Shown one piece after another: positions 20,554 to 33,847 of a DNA stretch of 64,000 nt. The stretch's first letter is position 1. The number at the start of each line of letters is the position of its first letter. Source of the stretch: Ascoidea asiatica (taxonomy: Eukaryota; Ascomycota; Saccharomycetes; Ascoideales; Ascoideaceae). The notes under the pieces were generated by a model. It was not told the origin of the DNA. It saw only the letters and a program-made list of their open reading frames with translations, and made no database searches. The position numbers were made by a program, and so were the translations under genes. The DNA is taken from positions 434,001 through 498,000 of the forward strand of contig BCKQ01000003.1 in the NCBI GenBank assembly GCA_001600695.1, read 5' to 3'.

Positions 20554-23059
20554 TCAAAAAAATGGTACAAAATCTGAATCTTTGAATAAGTTTACTCCCT
20601 GACTTCCTTTTTCCCAAACATTTTTCAATTTTTTCAATGAAGATGTTGAACTTCCATTATTCAAAGAGTTTAAGCATTCAAAATAAAATTCAATAATTTT
20701 TTGATGTCGTACTTTAACTGAATTTAAACCAAACATTATACTTGGCCAATGAAGCATAGTTAATCTATGATCATTTTCAATTTTTTTAAAAACTCTTTCT
20801 TTATGATTTATTGGAATCTCAAAGTTTTCATCATTATCAATTTCATTCTGATCTTCATTTTGATCTTCATTCTGACCTTTATTTTTTTTTCTAATTGGAT
20901 CTAAAAGATCTAATTCTAAAAAAAAATATAACTTTAACGAATCTGAAACCATTTCTTGAACTAACTCATTATCTTTTGGTAAATTAAATAGATATTTTAA
21001 CCTATATGCTTTAATACATAACGCATTAACATGTAGTTGGTTTGCTAAATCATACCAAGAATATAAAAATTTCTCATTGATATTTTCTTTTCCCCTTCTG
21101 ATACCAAATCCATATGCAGAATATGGTAACCGTATTCTTTTCTTATTTTTATTTCTATCCTTGTTATTATGATTATCTTTACGATTATGGATTTCATCAT
21201 AAAATGGATGATATTTACTTTTCTCTTTTATTATGCATGATGTAGAAATAATTTTGAAGTTCTTAGAATCTAAAATCAATTTACTAACTCTTAAAACATC
21301 TTTACTTTGCTTAAATAATGTTTTTTTGTTTTTTTCATCTTTGAAATTTTTATTTAAATTTCTTTTTTTACCTTCTTCAATAATTATAATTATTGCTTTA
21401 ACCAATTTCATAGCTTCATGAGATCTACCAAAATAAATATAATAACCATTTAATGTCATTAATCCCATTCTCTTTAGCAATATCAACTCTTCATTATTAT
21501 CAGAATCTTTCTCCTGATCATCAATATCATTATCACTTTCGGTGTCAGTATCAGAATCACTTTCACTCTCACTACTTATTTCAATATCACTTTCATTTAA
21601 TTCGTTTTGAGAGTTAAAACCATTATTTTTCGGTCGAAAAGCTTTTGCTTTTCCTTTTTTCGAACTAATTGACAGATTTGATGCAAATAATAGAAGCTGA
21701 ACATCTGCACTGGAATTCAATGAACCTCCATGATATTTATCTGATTCATTATTTTCCAAGTTTTTCAAACTAGGATCAAAATCATCAACATCATTAGTTA
21801 ATGTAGCTAATGTCTCCACACTCGTAAAAATAATTTTGGCAAATACCATCATCGGAGATAATACTGGGATTCTGGCTAATGACAATGATAAGTTTGTATT
21901 AACATTATCAGTAAAATATTCTTTTTGCTTTTCTTGTAACTGACGTTTTTGTTCTTGTTTCCCATTATAATATTGAATATAATTAATCAATAATACTTTA
22001 GCATCATTTAAATGTTTTCTCCATGATTTGAAATTTTCTGTACTATTTGTTATTGTCGATTCAATGGTAAGTAAAAGTGCAGTCATTATTAACGTATCTA
22101 TATTACTCAATAATTGAGGAATTAATGAAATTGATGATAATGAAGATGAGTCTGAAAGAGTATTAGAATTACTTTCTTTTTCTTCATGTTTCTCTTTATC
22201 TTTAACTTTTAGCATTTGAAAATTTGTATTTAAATTTTTAAGACAACTATTTAGATAATTTTTTCTATAAATCTCATCTTGAACATCATGCGTCTTTAAA
22301 TATTCTAGTCTTGCAGTAATTGCTAATATTGAAGTTAATAAATATGGACAATTTCTTGCTTGTACTAAAAGCATATCTCTTAAAGGATTTTGTTCTTCCA
22401 AAGGGTTAAAAAGATTTGCATTACTTAATTCTTCTTCAACAGGAATGAAATCAGGTTTTAATTTATTAAATTCATCTACTCTATCTGTTAAGAATAAAAT
22501 AGGATTTAAATATGATTTAGAAACACCGAAAGGTAATAATTTCAAACTAACTTCATCATAAAATTTTCGTAAATATTTCAAATGAAATTGATTTAAATTA
22601 ATAGTTTCAAAAATAGATATTGGAATAGTTTTAATCATTGATTTTAATATTATTGGTTTATTTTTACACATTTCAAAAGAATATAATAGTTTTACATCAA
22701 TTTTATTATTTGCAACATCGGATAATTTACTAGAAGTAAAAAGAGCAGAATTATTGTAAAAATCGAGTAAAGCATTATCACTTTTTGTCATATGATTTGA
22801 TTGATGATTTAAATTATCTTTTTTATTAATATTGTTATCGGATTCACTATTCAATTTACGTTTTCTATTGATATTCTTGCTACTAGTCAAATTATTTTCA
22901 TAACCTTTATTGCTATTTGGATTATGGTTGAAAATATTATTTGATGACTTATTTGAAATATTATTGGGTGAATGATTGTTGATAATTTGGTGATTAGAGG
23001 GTTTATTAGTATTCTGTCTATAATAAAGCTGATCATAATCATAAGTATTACTAGGATTA

Positions 23060-23097
<38 letters not shown>

Positions 23098-24645
23098 AGT
23101 ATTATAAGATGATGGGAAAGAATTTCGATGAGAATTCTGGTCATTATAATTATTGATATGATTATTAGAGTTATTATAAGTAGAACCATTTATCTCATTA
23201 GAAATAATCTGTTCACCAATTTTGTTATTATCAAAAGAAGAAGTAGTGGAAGAGGAAGAAGAATTTAAAGAAGATCTTTCATTTGAGTTTGTAAAATTGA
23301 AATTTATGTTATTATCCGAGTTATTATTATAATTGATATTTGAATTAATGTTTGAATCATTATTGAAATCATTATTTAAATTATTATTATATAAATTATT
23401 ATTGAAATCAGTAAAATTAGTATTAAAATTATTAAAATGAGATTTTTTCAAATATTCATAATTTAGATTTTTATAATCTGGAAAAACTGAATATTGATCA
23501 TTATTATTTGAAATGCTATTAAATAAATTTTTACTTGAAGCAGGTAATAATAATAATTCATTTATAAACTCATCAGCATTAAAAGAAGAGTCTATTGAGT
23601 TTAATAAAGGGTTATTATTATCAACGATGATATTATTAGAGTTGGAATCTAAATTGGAAATTGGATTGAAATTCGAATTTGAATTTGATTGATAGTTTTT
23701 GAAAGTGTAATCATTTGGAGAGACAGATTGGAATCTAGATTGAGATTGAACTTGAGATTGAGAATGAGATTGGACTTGACTTATATTTTGAGAATAAGAT
23801 TGTGATTGTGATTTTGATTGAGATTGTGATTTTGATTGAGATTGAGATTGAGATTGAGATTGAGATTGAGATTGAGATTGAGATTGAGATTGAGATTTAT
23901 TTATATTTTGAGGACTTAATTGTTGATTTAGTTGAGAGTTTGATTGAGATTGAGATTGATATTGAGGTAAAGATTGAAAATTATCAAGAATCATATAATT
24001 TAAATTATTAGTTAAAGCATTTGCAGAACCTAATAAATTTTCTTCAATTGACATTAAATCATCATTTATATTATATAAATTAGGAGTTGAATTCAATTGA
24101 ATATTATCTTTCTCAGGTTTCTCATCTTTCTTCTCACTTTCATTCTCTTCACTCTTTTCATTCTTTTCAATTGATTCATTTTTCAGAAAGGTAATTTCTT
24201 TATTCTTCGTAGTTTTTATACTTTTCGTATTTTTTGCATTTTTTGAATTCTTCTTATTCTTTTTATTATTATCAGTATTTGAATTGTTATTATAGTTTGA
24301 ATTATTGAATAAATTATTATCAAGAAATTGAAATTGAAATTTAATTATATTTTGATATATACAATTTTTCTTTAAATGATTACATTGCCAACAACTTGGT
24401 TTTTCTTCATCACATTTAATTTTTCTTCTTCTACATTCATTACAACCTGTTCTACTATATTGTCTTTTTTTTGTCTTTGCTAGTACTACTTTATCTTTTT
24501 GTTTATCTTTTTTCGCTATATCAGTTGATATTTTATTAGATATTTTATTTGATAATTTATTTGAATTTTGAATATTTTCATTTTTTTTTAAAGTACTATT
24601 CTCATTATTATTCTTGGATATAAGAATATTCTCATCATTATTCAT
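20554..24645 (-). CDS. Zn2Cys6 transcription factor, very long and low-complexity rich
   Basis: A 1,363-residue nuclear regulator. Seen: a Zn2Cys6 binuclear cluster with C68, C71, C78, C85, C88 and C95 (YSRTGCNECRRRKIKCDEEK...) in the canonical C-x2-C-x6-C-x6-C-x2-C-x6-C spacing, preceded by a basic stretch. Residues about 110-650 are almost wholly Asn/Ser/Gln-rich, with a (Ser-Gln)n block. A fungal-specific regulatory region follows, including NPLRDMLLVQARNCPYLLTS and, near the end, LTMLHWPSIMFGLNSVKVR. The layout and these motifs resemble the Lys14-like (fungal_trans_2) group of C6 factors, but the target pathway cannot be named. An acidic Asp/Glu/Ser patch (SDIEISSESESDSDTDTES) lies near residue 1,020. 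Confidence 0.85.
23795..23892. repeat. Hexanucleotide minisatellite coding for (Ser-Gln)n
   Basis: About 15 near-perfect copies of gagatt/gattga (minus strand caatct) encode alternating Ser-Gln in the Zn2Cys6 regulator. Variant units with gattttgatt give Ser-Lys steps. The repeat is in frame, so unit gain or loss keeps the protein open. Confidence 0.88.
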
Positions 24646-25605
24646 ATTTTTGAAAAGTTCATTGAGTTCTAAAAGAAAAAAAAAAAGTAGTCTAAATAGA
24701 TATAAATTTGTAAATGGTATGATTTTTTATTTAAATTGTTTCTTTCTTTTAGTAGAATAATAATAAAGCTTGAAAATAAATAATAGAAGGTGATAAAGTT
24801 ACAAATATTATTAAATGAAATGATGAGGTGATTACCTGTCTCTTAAATCGAGCAGTCTATTACTAATTTCTATTCAGTTATTTGATTTTTTGATTCTTTG
24901 ATTCTTCGACTCGATCACTTTCACTTATCTTGGTATCTTTATCACATTTATCTATTATTTCATGTTTATCAGATTTCATTTATTCTTTTATTTCCTTTAT
25001 TTCGTTTATCTGCCTGCTCAGTGATAATTTAACCTGATTTGAATCCAAGTAGCAGAGGTTTCTCGGTAGAGAACACGGAACTGTTTCCCAAATAGGCTGC
25101 GCTGCCACACTCCATTCAAACAGGAAACTGCTTATCAGGACACCCTCATATCTGGTCTCCAATGCATCAACATCACGTGTTTTCGTTTTCTCGTATCTTC
25201 AATCTACTGCTTATTATTATTCCATAGCCAAAGCCTCCAAAAACCACAACAAAACAAAAAAACATCAAAAAACAATGGAATTAAAGGAATTGCTTCAAAA
25301 GTATCCTATTTTATGATCTGATTACTTGTTCATCAAGTATATTCTTTGATCCATATCATTTCAATTACAATTATTGTCTTTAATATTATTGCCAAAAAGA
25401 CATCATCATTTGTTTATTTCATTATTTTTTTTATCTTCTTCTGCCATTCTTTAAAGGTCTTTTTTCATTTCATGTATTCTTTTTCAGATCTTATTTGGTT
25501 TCAAGTGATTTCAATAGTATCAATATATCCATTCAATTAATCAATTGATCAATTGATCAACGAATTATTATTTCATTATTCATAATTCATAATTCCTAAC
25601 TCAAA
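24646..25605. promoter_or_regulatory. Divergent promoter region Zn2Cys6 regulator / LMBR1 protein
   Basis: The long 960-bp spacer between two divergently transcribed genes contains a GC-richer stretch at about 25,020-25,185 ending in a CACGTG E-box (catcacgtgttt, about 25,174-25,183). CACGTG is the known core for Cbf1/Pho4-type bHLH factors. No coding signal is convincing. Confidence 0.45.
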
Positions 25606-27789
25606 ATGTGGCAATGTGTGCTAGTATCATGTTTAACTTCTTCTTTATTATCAATAATTTCTGTAAATTATTATATAAAAATTTTAAATCATTCATGGCT
25701 ATTATCAACTGCTTTAATTGTTGCTTTAATAATTCCATTCTCAATGATATTCTTATTACCAATAGATTTAATATCTGCTTCTTTAGATCCAAATGTTATT
25801 GATAAAAATTTCTTTTATTTAAAAAATTCAAAACTTTTCATATTCATATCTTGGAGATTTATTTATTGGTTTGGCTTTTTATTAACTTGGTTAATATTAT
25901 CTTTAATTCAATATTATTATCAATCTTATAATTTTAAAACAAATTTAAAATTTAAAGATTCTATAAAAATGACTTTAAAATTTCAATTATTATATTTAAT
26001 TTTTGCAATCTTTGGTTTAATTTATATTTATTTTAATATTGGTTTATCTTTAGATTCAATAAAATCTTTAATAATAATTTTATCTCATTGTTATTCTTTA
26101 TTAGTTGCAATTTGGTTAATGGGTTATGGTTTATTTTCTTTACCAAAATCAATTTATGAATCTTCAAGAATTATAAATGATGAATATAATGATAATTTAA
26201 TTTCAAATTATTATCTAAAATTTTTGAAAATTAGTGAAAATTATCAAGATATTAAATTATCTTTTAAAGAAATTAATCAACTAATTTTTAATTTAAATAA
26301 TTTAAGAGATTTACCTCAAAATTTATCTTATAGAGATTGGTTATTTCATTTATATGATAAAATTCCATTAAATTATAGAAATGATCTATTAAATAATTTC
26401 AATAATAATAATAATAATAACAATTTCAATAATAATAATAATAATGTAAGAAGACCATTATATATTTCAAATTCAGATGATACTGATAATGAAGATGATG
26501 ATAATGATCCTTTACTAACTTTAACTGATGATACACTTAATGATAAATTTTTATTAAGAACAACAAGAAAATTTAAAATTTCTAAAAATAATATTTCTAT
26601 AATTGAATATCATTATTATCTTTTACTTCATAAAATTATTAAAATTCAAGATTTATTATCTTCAAAACCAAAAAAAAAATTGATTTTAAGATATAATAAA
26701 AATTTAAATTTTTTTCAAAGATTATTCTCAAAAAATCCAAAATTTTTTTTTTATTTAAATTTTTATATTTATCCAATTTTTTTAAAAATTTTTTCAATTT
26801 TTTTAGCAATTTTATCAGTTTTAATTATATCTTCTGAATTTTTTCATAATACAAGATTTTCTCTTGTTAATTTAATTGTTATAAAAACTATAAAATATAG
26901 TTTTTTTAATAATTCATTTATTGTTTTAATTTTAGGTTATATGTGTTTTACAGCTTTAGTTTCATTATCAAATATTAAAATATTCAATTATTATCAATTA
27001 ATTCGTCATAATTCATCACCAGAAAATTCATTATTTTATTCATCTTGGGCAATTAGAGTAACAATTCCATTATCATATAATTTTTTAACATTATTAAATG
27101 AACAAATTTTAAGAAATGTTGATCCAGATCAAGATATTAATTCAAATAATTTTTTAAAAAGTCCATTAATTTTAAATAATGATAAAACTCAATTTGCAAT
27201 GTTTTTAGGTAATGCAATAAATTCAATTAAATTAGGTAAACAAATTAATAATATTTTACCATATTTAATTTTATTACCAATGTTAGTTAAATTTTTTTTA
27301 GTTAAGTTTAAGAATAATAAAATTTTCAAATTATTTAGAACTGCATATAATAGTTATTTTGATATTGATGATTTTTTATTTAATGATGATGGTGAACTGG
27401 ATAGAGAATATGATGATTTAGAATATAATAGAAATAATTCATCCAATAGTAATAATAATAATAATAATAATAATACTAATAATAGTAATCGAAATAGAGG
27501 TTATAGTTTCACAGCAAATAATAATGATACAGAACGACGAAGAAAAGATATTATTATTAATGAAGTTAATAAAATCATTGAAAGAGAACTAAAAAATAAA
27601 GATTCATTATTAAATACATATGAAGAAATTAATGGTAGAGGAGATATATTTAATATTTTTAACAAATTACCATTTTTCACAAAAATTACAAACTTTGGTA
27701 TAAATAATTCAATTTCATTACCAAATGATAGTGAAGTTGATCTGACAACAAGATTAATAAATAATGATATCAATAATATCAATAATATC

Positions 27790-27850
<61 letters not shown>

Positions 27851-28458
27851 TAGATAAGAATGGGAATAGGAATAAAATATTAAGTAATGATAATATTTTG
27901 ACAGAAAGACCATTTGCAGATACTTTAGTCCAGAATGTTAATAAAATTGATAATTTAAATTCAACAAAAAATATACTAAATCCAGAACTTGGAGAAAATT
28001 CTAATAATAATAATAATAATTCAAATAATAATGATGGTACTATAACATCCAATAGTTCAAAAGAATACCAAGACGATTTATCAAAAAATGTTTTTGGAAA
28101 TGTTAAGAATAAATTATCTAATGGATTTAATAAAATTATAAATAGAAGCCAAATGGATAATATTGGCAATGAAAGTAATGAAAATAATGAAAATAATGAA
28201 ATTGGTCTTGATTATAATCCATTTAGTGATACGATTCATAAATCTAAGAATAAAAATGATAAAGATTCTGAAGAAAGAGTTGGAAGTTATTACAGTGATC
28301 ATAGTTACAGAACTACAATTAATGAACGTGGAAGTACATTAAGAAATGCTGAGGATATAACAGATATTGAAGATTCAACAGAAGATGAAGAAGATCTTAA
28401 TAATTTAAATAGATTCAATGATGATGAAATTGATCCAAATGAAATATCATATTTTTAA
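25606..28458 (+). CDS. LMBR1/LMBD2-family multi-pass membrane protein
   Basis: A 950-residue protein. Seen: five hydrophobic segments in the first 185 residues (about 4-24, 31-53, 78-101, 125-146, 155-178), the last followed by WLMGYGLFSLPKSIY. That resembles the LMBR1-like family motif 'xxxxGYGLxxxPRxx'. A cytosolic region with an Asn-rich insertion (about 265-285) and a predicted helical stretch follows. Four more hydrophobic segments occupy about 385-585, including YMCFTALVSLSNIKIFNYYQL and the SLSYNFLTLL-type block. The last 350 residues are hydrophilic, acidic and Asn-rich, with a run of about 20 Asn. LMBR1/LMBD2 proteins are nine-pass membrane proteins; animal members act in receptor signalling or lysosomal cobalamin export, while the fungal role is not known. 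The start at 25,606 places the first membrane segment right at the N-terminus, as in the family. Confidence 0.82.
27789..27846. repeat. (AAT)n run encoding poly-Asn in the LMBR1-family gene
   Basis: About 19 AAT triplets in frame. A second, shorter run lies at about 27,450-27,475 and another at 28,005-28,020. Confidence 0.88.
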
Positions 28459-29241
28459 AAAAAATGGAGTTATTTAGCATTTCATTATAATATAATTATC
28501 TTCGATTTTTTTGTGACAATCAGTTTTTTTTTTTTTGCGAACAACAAGTTTTCAATTGACTATAGACTTTATTAATATTATTTATGATTAACAGTTATTC
28601 GAATAATTATTCGTAATTGGATAAATCATTCGTCTAAATTATTCCAATTGTTCCAATATAATCCAATAATCCAACATAATCCAATATCATCGTCAATGAA
28701 AATAAAAAATGAAAAAATAAATTTCAAATTTCAAACCACCCGTCACCTGACACATTTGGCGCCACTTTACTGGGTTTTAAAGGAGTTTCTCATTTCTGGT
28801 CTCATATTTTAATTTTGAATTTTTCTGTTTTTAAAACAAGAAAAAAACTTCAAAATAAATAGAAATATTCAAGTAAAGTCAATCAATCTGAAGATAAAAT
28901 TTGCAGTTTTTCTCATTTGTATGAGATTATCGAAAGAGAAAAAAAGTAGTTATGAGTAGCAAGTTTAATCACATCACCTACTGCAATGCCCTTATTGAAT
29001 CAAATTAAGCAATGATAATGGAAATTACTACTTTAACGTAAATTTCGCATGGTTATCTATTGGAAATTCAATCTAAAACAATTGTGAATCAAGTAAACAA
29101 AGAAGATGAAAGATTACAGAGAAATTGAAACATAACTGGAATCTCAATGGGATATATAAACTGGCCAAATTCTTATTTATGATAAAAAGTTTTTCAAATA
29201 TCTGTTCAATTCAGTTCAATTCAATTACCTTTATTTTTCAA
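28459..29241. other. Intergenic region LMBR1 protein / LRR protein
   Basis: AT-rich, with repeated attatt-cg and aatccaat motifs (about 28,600-28,690) and a short GC-richer patch (about 28,735-28,800). No gene is seen. The long open frame reaching back to 29,125 begins with TTG, so the ATG at 29,242 was taken as the likelier start of the next gene; an ATG at 29,179 is the alternative. Confidence 0.5.
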
Positions 29242-30879
29242 ATGAATATACTTAAATATCCACTACCTCCTGTCATACTTCGAGAAATATTAAACCAATT
29301 AAATTTTAAAATTTTATGGACACTAACGTTATCCGATACATTTTCCATTCAATATATTTCAAAAGATTTACTTTTCAAAAATGTTATTATTTTCCATCAT
29401 TTAAAGAGAGCAGAAACTAGATTATCCATTTTAAAAAAATCTGATTCATTATCTTTAATAATTGATGAAAATGATTGGAAAAATACTACTTATTTTAAAA
29501 TCTTAGATGATTTAAATAATTCAAATTTAAATTTCTTCAAACAAAATTCAAATTTTATAACTAATTTAAAATTAGATTTTAAATCTTTTTCTACTTTAAA
29601 AAAATTATTCTTAATTTCAAATTCAAATCATTCTTTAAATACTCAATTTCAAAATCTAAAATATTTAGTTTATCAACATTTAGAATACACTAATCAAGAT
29701 CAAATATTTGTTCATAAAAGTTTTATTGAATTTCAATTTCAATTCAATTCACCTCATGAAGCAAGAAAAACTTTATTACTTAAAGATTTTTCAAATCAAG
29801 AAATGAGTCAAGATTATGATTATAAATTTTCTATAGAATTTTTATTAGCTTGTAAAAATTTAAAAAAATTAGTAAATGCGTATTTGAAACATTCTAGATT
29901 TTTAAGTATTTTAAAATTTTGTTCAAATCTTGAATATTTATATATTAGACTTCCTCCAAAAGTTATTTTACAAAGTTATATTCTTTATCAAGAAGAAATT
30001 ATTGAAGTAGATTTTTCAAATTTTGATAATTTATTAAATATAAAATTTATTTCTTTAAAAAATATTCAAACAAATGAAATACCAGAATCTTTTCAAAATT
30101 TTAAACATTTAAAAGTTTTATATCTTGAACGAAGTGCAGTTTTAAGTTTAAAAAATTTACCAAAAACTTTAGTTTTTTTAAAATTATCATGGAATTTTAT
30201 CTCAAATATATCTTATGAAATGTTATTTTTAAAAAATTTAAAATTCTTAGATTTATCCCAAAATGGAATATTCACATTAGAAAATTTATATTCTTTAACT
30301 AATCTAAAAAAATTATATTTGAATAAGAATAGAATCGAAAAAATTGAAAATTTAGATAATTTAAAAAATCTTGAAATATTAAATTTAAGTTCAAATATAA
30401 TTAAAAAAATAAATGGATTAAATTCATTAGAAAAATTAAAAGTACTTTATCTTAATGAAAATAAAATTGAAAAATTAGAAAATATTAATAATTTAATAAA
30501 TTTAGAATATATAAGTTTTAAATCAAATAATATTTCAACTCATGATGATAATTGTTTTGAAAATTTAAATAATTTAAAAAGAATTAATTTTAATTTTAAT
30601 AAGATTGAAAATTTAAATTTTTTAGAAAAATTTTGTAATCCTTTATCAAAATTAAAAGTAATATGTTTACAATATAATCAGATTAAAGTTATACCACCTT
30701 TTATGAAAAATTTGATAAGTTTAAAATATCTTGATCTCAGAGATAATTATTCTTTTGAACGTGTTGAAAATTTTTCAAATGTTATTAAAATAATCAAAGT
30801 TCCAAAAAATTTAAAATCTATTGATACTGATTGGTATAAAAGATGTGTGGAAAAAGGAAATAAAGTAGTTGTAGAATGA
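29242..30879 (+). CDS. F-box-like / SDS22-type leucine-rich-repeat protein
   Basis: A 545-residue protein. Seen: an N-terminal F-box-like start (YPLPPVILREILNQLNFKIL, about residues 5-24). The middle region is irregular. From about residue 290 to 510 there are at least eight SDS22-type LRRs with the pattern LxxLxxLxLxxNxIxxIExL, for example LKKLYLNKNRIEKIENLDN and LEYISFKSNNIS. The SDS22 pattern is typical of PP1 regulators and of F-box/LRR proteins; an F-box would point to SCF ubiquitin ligase substrate recruitment. I do not recognise a named orthologue. The F-box assignment rests only on a proline/leucine start pattern. The alternative ATG at 29,179 would add 21 residues. Confidence 0.78.
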   Translation: MNILKYPLPPVILREILNQLNFKILWTLTLSDTFSIQYISKDLLFKNVIIFHHLKRAETRLSILKKSDSLSLIIDENDWKNTTYFKILDDLNNSNLNFFKQNSNFITNLKLDFKSFSTLKKLFLISNSNHSLNTQFQNLKYLVYQHLEYTNQDQIFVHKSFIEFQFQFNSPHEARKTLLLKDFSNQEMSQDYDYKFSIEFLLACKNLKKLVNAYLKHSRFLSILKFCSNLEYLYIRLPPKVILQSYILYQEEIIEVDFSNFDNLLNIKFISLKNIQTNEIPESFQNFKHLKVLYLERSAVLSLKNLPKTLVFLKLSWNFISNISYEMLFLKNLKFLDLSQNGIFTLENLYSLTNLKKLYLNKNRIEKIENLDNLKNLEILNLSSNIIKKINGLNSLEKLKVLYLNENKIEKLENINNLINLEYISFKSNNISTHDDNCFENLNNLKRINFNFNKIENLNFLEKFCNPLSKLKVICLQYNQIKVIPPFMKNLISLKYLDLRDNYSFERVENFSNVIKIIKVPKNLKSIDTDWYKRCVEKGNKVVVE

Positions 30880-33847
30880 TAAGTAAGTAATATATACTAT
30901 ATTTAAAAATAAACGAATAATTTTGTATAGTTACAATTTCGGAAGCTACTTTTGAAGAGTTTGAAAATACCTCACCTTCTTCACCATTTATATTCAGATC
31001 ATACAAATTTTAATTATCAAAAGAACCGTCAAACATAGTCTCATTGGAAATCGAAAAGAGCAAAGTTTTTTGAATGTTTACTGAATTGATGAGATCTCAT
31101 AAAATTACGATTACTGTCTTTCCATCATTTCAAAGAATTGTTGTAATAGTTTTGAAGAGCCAAAATAGACCATTAAAAAATATAAAAGCATTTAATACTT
31201 GGCATTCAATTAGTATATGGATAAAAATGATTGTTCGAAAGAATTGAAAGAAACTTGCTCTATTGATTAATCTGTGAGCGAAAATAACATCGAACAATAG
31301 CTGGTCTATATTCCGAGAAAAGCAAATCCTTTCATAGAACAGGGAATCATATTTAAATTGAAATTCAATCTCAATTTTTCTTTAAAAGTCGAGTAACCAA
31401 TAAAATAATCAAATATCGGTTGTTTTGTTTTGAATTAACATCAAGTTAAAATCAAATAAGATGAAATTTCGGTTATTTTACTCGAAAAAACCGTTAGAAT
31501 ACTTCATTCTAACTTTATTTTTTTGACGGTTGAAATTGTTTTTGCTTTCAGCTAATAGAACTTTATTATTAATATTCTCATTAGACCGGTTTTTAGTCTG
31601 AACCTTAAAGCTTGGTATACTCTACAACCAACTTAAAATATAAAGAACAAGGAGGTTAGAGAATCAATTATAAGCACGTGAACTCATTAAAACAACTTTA
31701 GTTAATTGAAATAATTTTATATTCGAATAATGTGTGATCATTCAAATAATTTTGAAAGACCATCACAGTTCCAATAAAGCCAGAGTTTTTCTGTACGTAA
31801 CCACAAAAGTTTTTTTTTTTTGCTCTCCCTCGAGATTCGCTCCACAATTGCAGAAATCTTTTCAAAGTGTCAAATATTCATTTTTTTGCGCAGAAATGTA
31901 TTAAACAAAGTGGAATAGCGGATCAATTGATTCACCTTGATTATTGTTGAATGTTTGTAGTCAGCATGTAAAATTGACATTTACAAATTGTATGGGTAAC
32001 CGAATATATTTTGTTTATTGATATAAATCCTAACGATTCTAGACACTAGGCCTGACCTCGGGGAAACCCGAATTACCCACAACATTGTGGCTCAAAAGAA
32101 ATGAGCCAATGAGAATACCCATAGGTAGTTTCACGTGGAGTAGTGTTAGTTCTCAGACGACAGAGTCACGGAAAAAAAAATATTTTCCCGGGCGTTACTA
32201 CGGCTACCATGAGACCAAAAATAAATAAGGTTTGGTTCCAGATCCAGCGCAAAAAACTTTGAGCCAATATGTACGCTGTAAGCCGTCAGCATGCGTCTAT
32301 GACTGTTTTAGTGCAGCAGAGCCACGCTTCACGGCACGCAATTTTATCCAACCCAGGAACGTGGCGCATGTCTCGAAGCGTGCGCACACTTCCACAATTT
32401 GTCAGTCGTTGGGTTTTACTACGTAAGAAAGCCGTTGAGCAATTTAGTAAAAGTAAAAGAATCAAAATAAACACCTTTAAAAATGTGGATGAAAAGTCTG
32501 TTTCTGTAATTTGACTCATTTTCATTCAATAATTTAGATTTAAATTTAGTTTTGGGTATTTTTATGAGCATTTTCGATCTTCCCAATATTCTTTAAAGTG
32601 TAGAAATGTTAACAAATGAGAAGAATCCTTTGTGTTAAAGTTAAAAGAAAATGAAAAGAAATGAAAAGAAACAAGAAGATTTATCTTAATAGAAGATTCT
32701 TTTGTTAAAAAACTTTTTGTTAATAACTTCAATTACTGTTAAACGGGAACAGGTGCAAATTATAATTCAGAATTATAACACCATATTTTTTATACTTTAC
32801 TTCAACTTTTTCTGCAATTCACGTATTTAAGTATAACTTAGGTACCTAAAGTTCAAACAAATACTCGCTCCATTTTTATTTATATTACTCTAATTAATAA
32901 GAAAAAATATTAGATTTATTCGGATCTTCAATAAAAGAATTTCTTTCAAAATTGCACTTCAAATAATTCATCAATAAAGTAAACTTTTTTAAAGAAAATT
33001 CTTTACAATTTATTTGATTTATTAATTTATACCTTTATAACCCACTAGATTTATAATTATTAAATAGGTTAATTTTTAAATCATATAAAATTGACTGCTC
33101 AAAATTATATTTTAATTATAAATATCTTTTAAAAAACTTATTCCTTCAATTCACTTTAGGATTGTATTAGTATACCGTTTTATTTCTTTCATTTTTTAAA
33201 AATAATTATCGAGTTTCTTAAATATAAAAATCACATCATTCATTGTATTCTAATTATCCATCAATTTTTTCTTCATAAAAATTTCAATAATTCCCTACTT
33301 TAATATCAGTTAAATCTCCATAAAAATATATTCCAAATAGTTTTTTAACAATATAAACTATTATTATAATTACCTATAATATATAATAATTTAGTATCAT
33401 CACTAATATCCCCTAAAATATAATTTAAAGTCCATAACGTTCATAAAAAGACCTTTATAGTTTTTCATTCAAATCAAATATTATAATCCATTAAAAATTT
33501 TAGGCAAATATAATATACTGAATTGTTTATTATTATAGTTTGATTTATTATTTTATTAAAAGGTGTTATTAATTTATTCTTATTTAAAGAAAATTTCATA
33601 ATTTATTTTCATACTTATACTTTACTTCACCCTATAAATTCCATTTGCAAAAGAAATTGTATAAATTTATCATTAATTAACTATAAATCAACCAATCACT
33701 ATTGAAAAACTTATACATTTATTCATTACTATATTTGATAAGCTTATCATCTTTTCATTTTTAAACTTATAATTAATTCATATACCATATATACTGTATA
33801 TATCAGAGTATATTGAAAGTAAATTTACTTTATACAAAATAAATCTA
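30880..33847. other. Three-kilobase intergenic region without a supported gene
   Basis: Nothing with convincing coding character is visible. About 31,770-32,440 is GC-richer than its flanks and includes a CACGTG core (about 32,130) and a palindromic block cggggaaacccg. Short overlapping frames there on both strands look random. From about 32,520 to 33,840 the DNA is extremely AT-rich and probably includes the promoter of the downstream regulator, with ATATA/TATAC motifs at 33,780-33,815. Confidence 0.55.

Noticed and set aside
4569-32218. GGTCTC / GAGACC words recurring in intergenic regions (4.57, 11.5, 15.5, 25.15, 28.8, 32.2 kb), some in a tctGGTCTCcaatg context
   Set aside because: My rough estimate for this base composition gives about six chance occurrences in 64 kb, so the number is not above expectation.
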